Shown here one piece after another: positions 32,485-32,883 of a stretch of 32,883 bases of DNA. This DNA comes from JAAXKN01 sp050258815. GTDB lineage: Bacteria; Bacteroidota; Ignavibacteria; Ignavibacteriales; SURF-24. The notes below the pieces were generated by a model that saw only the letters and a list, made by a program, of their open reading frames with translations, did no database searches and had not been told where the DNA came from. The stretch covers positions 1-32,883 of the forward strand of contig JBLMZM010000260.1 of NCBI GenBank assembly GCA_050258815.1, written 5' to 3'. Each line of letters opens with the position of its first letter. The first letter of the stretch is position 1. The position numbers and the translations under genes are program-made.

Positions 32485-32883
32485 CTAATCAAATTCTCCT
32501 TTATAGTGCTGTATTATCTCCTCGGCTATGTGATAAGGCGACAGATGTCCGTGAGCCACCTTTTCAAGTGAACTGTTCAGCGAAGTTTCCCTCTCCTTCG
32601 TCCATATCTCGGATTTTATCTGGGCCTCAACAATTTCTTTAATCCTGATCTTCGAGTTAAGCTCTCTTTTCTTCTGCAGAAGACCATTATTTTCAAGATA
32701 ATGCCTGTGATTATTAATTTCACCTGCAATTTCTTCGATTCCCGAATTTTCAGTTGCAACTGACTTAACAATTTTAGGCAGCCAGCTGAACTCGTCATGT
32801 TTTTTCATCATGAGTATGGTCTGAAGGGCCATTATGGCACTGTCAGCGCCGGGCCGGTCACTTTTATTCAGCACAAACAGGTC
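32485..32883 (-). CDS. meaB: MeaB/ArgK-family GTPase, C-terminal part (5' end outside window)
   Basis: The frame is open to the right edge; the N-terminal part with the P-loop is not in the window, so the visible piece is the last 132 residues. It begins DLFVLNKSDRPGAD, the NKxD guanine-binding motif in the context typical of MeaB. It continues with a KIVKSVATENSGIEEIAGEI segment matching the usual VVKTVA...GI...L...I, then HRHYLENNGLLQKKR, also standard. MeaB is a metallochaperone GTPase that protects and reloads adenosylcobalamin-dependent methylmalonyl-CoA mutase. The mutase gene would be expected just outside the window. A GTG in frame at 32874 is not the true start because coding continues upstream. 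Confidence 0.9.
   Translation of the reverse strand, partial: DLFVLNKSDRPGADSAIMALQTILMMKKHDEFSWLPKIVKSVATENSGIEEIAGEINNHRHYLENNGLLQKKRELNSKIRIKEIVEAQIKSEIWTKERETSLNSSLEKVAHGHLSPYHIAEEIIQHYKGEFD

Overview
The window looks like a chromosomal segment of a free-living member of the Bacteroidota/Chlorobiota/Ignavibacteriota group, most likely an Ignavibacteria-type organism. Three complete secreted proteins end in a type IX secretion sorting domain of the 'QNYPNPFN ... GREVA ... ASGIY.Y.L ... KKM' type. That style, with the PNPFN turn, is typical of Ignavibacteria and relatives. The best promoter candidate is a TAnnTTTG box. I saw no rRNA, tRNA, CRISPR array, insertion sequence, integrase or phage structural operon. 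Most genes are housekeeping, and the accessory part is mainly exported surface proteins.

Layout. (1) 1-5.9 kb: a partial exported protein (minus strand) with a GEVED-like module and a transglutaminase-like Cys/His/Asp core; a NAGPA-type phosphodiester glycosidase with a T9SS tail; a Blc-like lipocalin; a small histidine-rich unknown. (2) 6.0-8.6 kb: a soluble three-PAS histidine kinase of the HisKA_2 class, a small unknown and a small membrane protein. (3) 8.9-14.1 kb: a tightly packed plus-strand run purC - DUF971 - pgsA - pgpA - cinA - thpR - recA, with two 11-nt overlaps, closed by a strong intrinsic terminator. recX lies just beyond the terminator. (4) 14.9-20.3 kb: a glutaryl-CoA-dehydrogenase-like enzyme, guaB behind a short terminator-like hairpin, a GT4-type glycosyltransferase directly abutting purD, and a terminator. 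(5) 20.4-27.1 kb: a surface-protein island with a Kelch/esterase T9SS fusion, about 0.94 kb without a credible gene, a glycine-rich repeat protein and another T9SS protein. (6) 27.2-32.9 kb, minus strand: meaB (partial), acyl-CoA dehydrogenase, methylcrotonyl-CoA-carboxylase-type beta subunit, a VanZ/DUF2279-like exported protein, an NtrC/NtrX-type regulator and a HIT protein, ending at a hairpin.

How the parts work together. purC, guaB and purD supply purine synthesis but are scattered among unrelated genes. pgsA and pgpA carry out consecutive steps of phosphatidylglycerol synthesis. cinA, thpR, recA and recX form a nucleotide-repair/recombination block. The minus-strand operon at the right edge fits branched-chain acyl-CoA catabolism feeding the methylmalonyl-CoA pathway. 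The secreted proteins suggest an organism that processes polymers or envelope material outside the cell. I did not find a clearly new defence or mobile system. The least conventional items are the Kelch/esterase fusion, the transglutaminase/GEVED protein, the glycine-rich repeat protein, and the coupling of a VanZ-like protein and an NtrX-like regulator to an acyl-CoA carboxylase operon.
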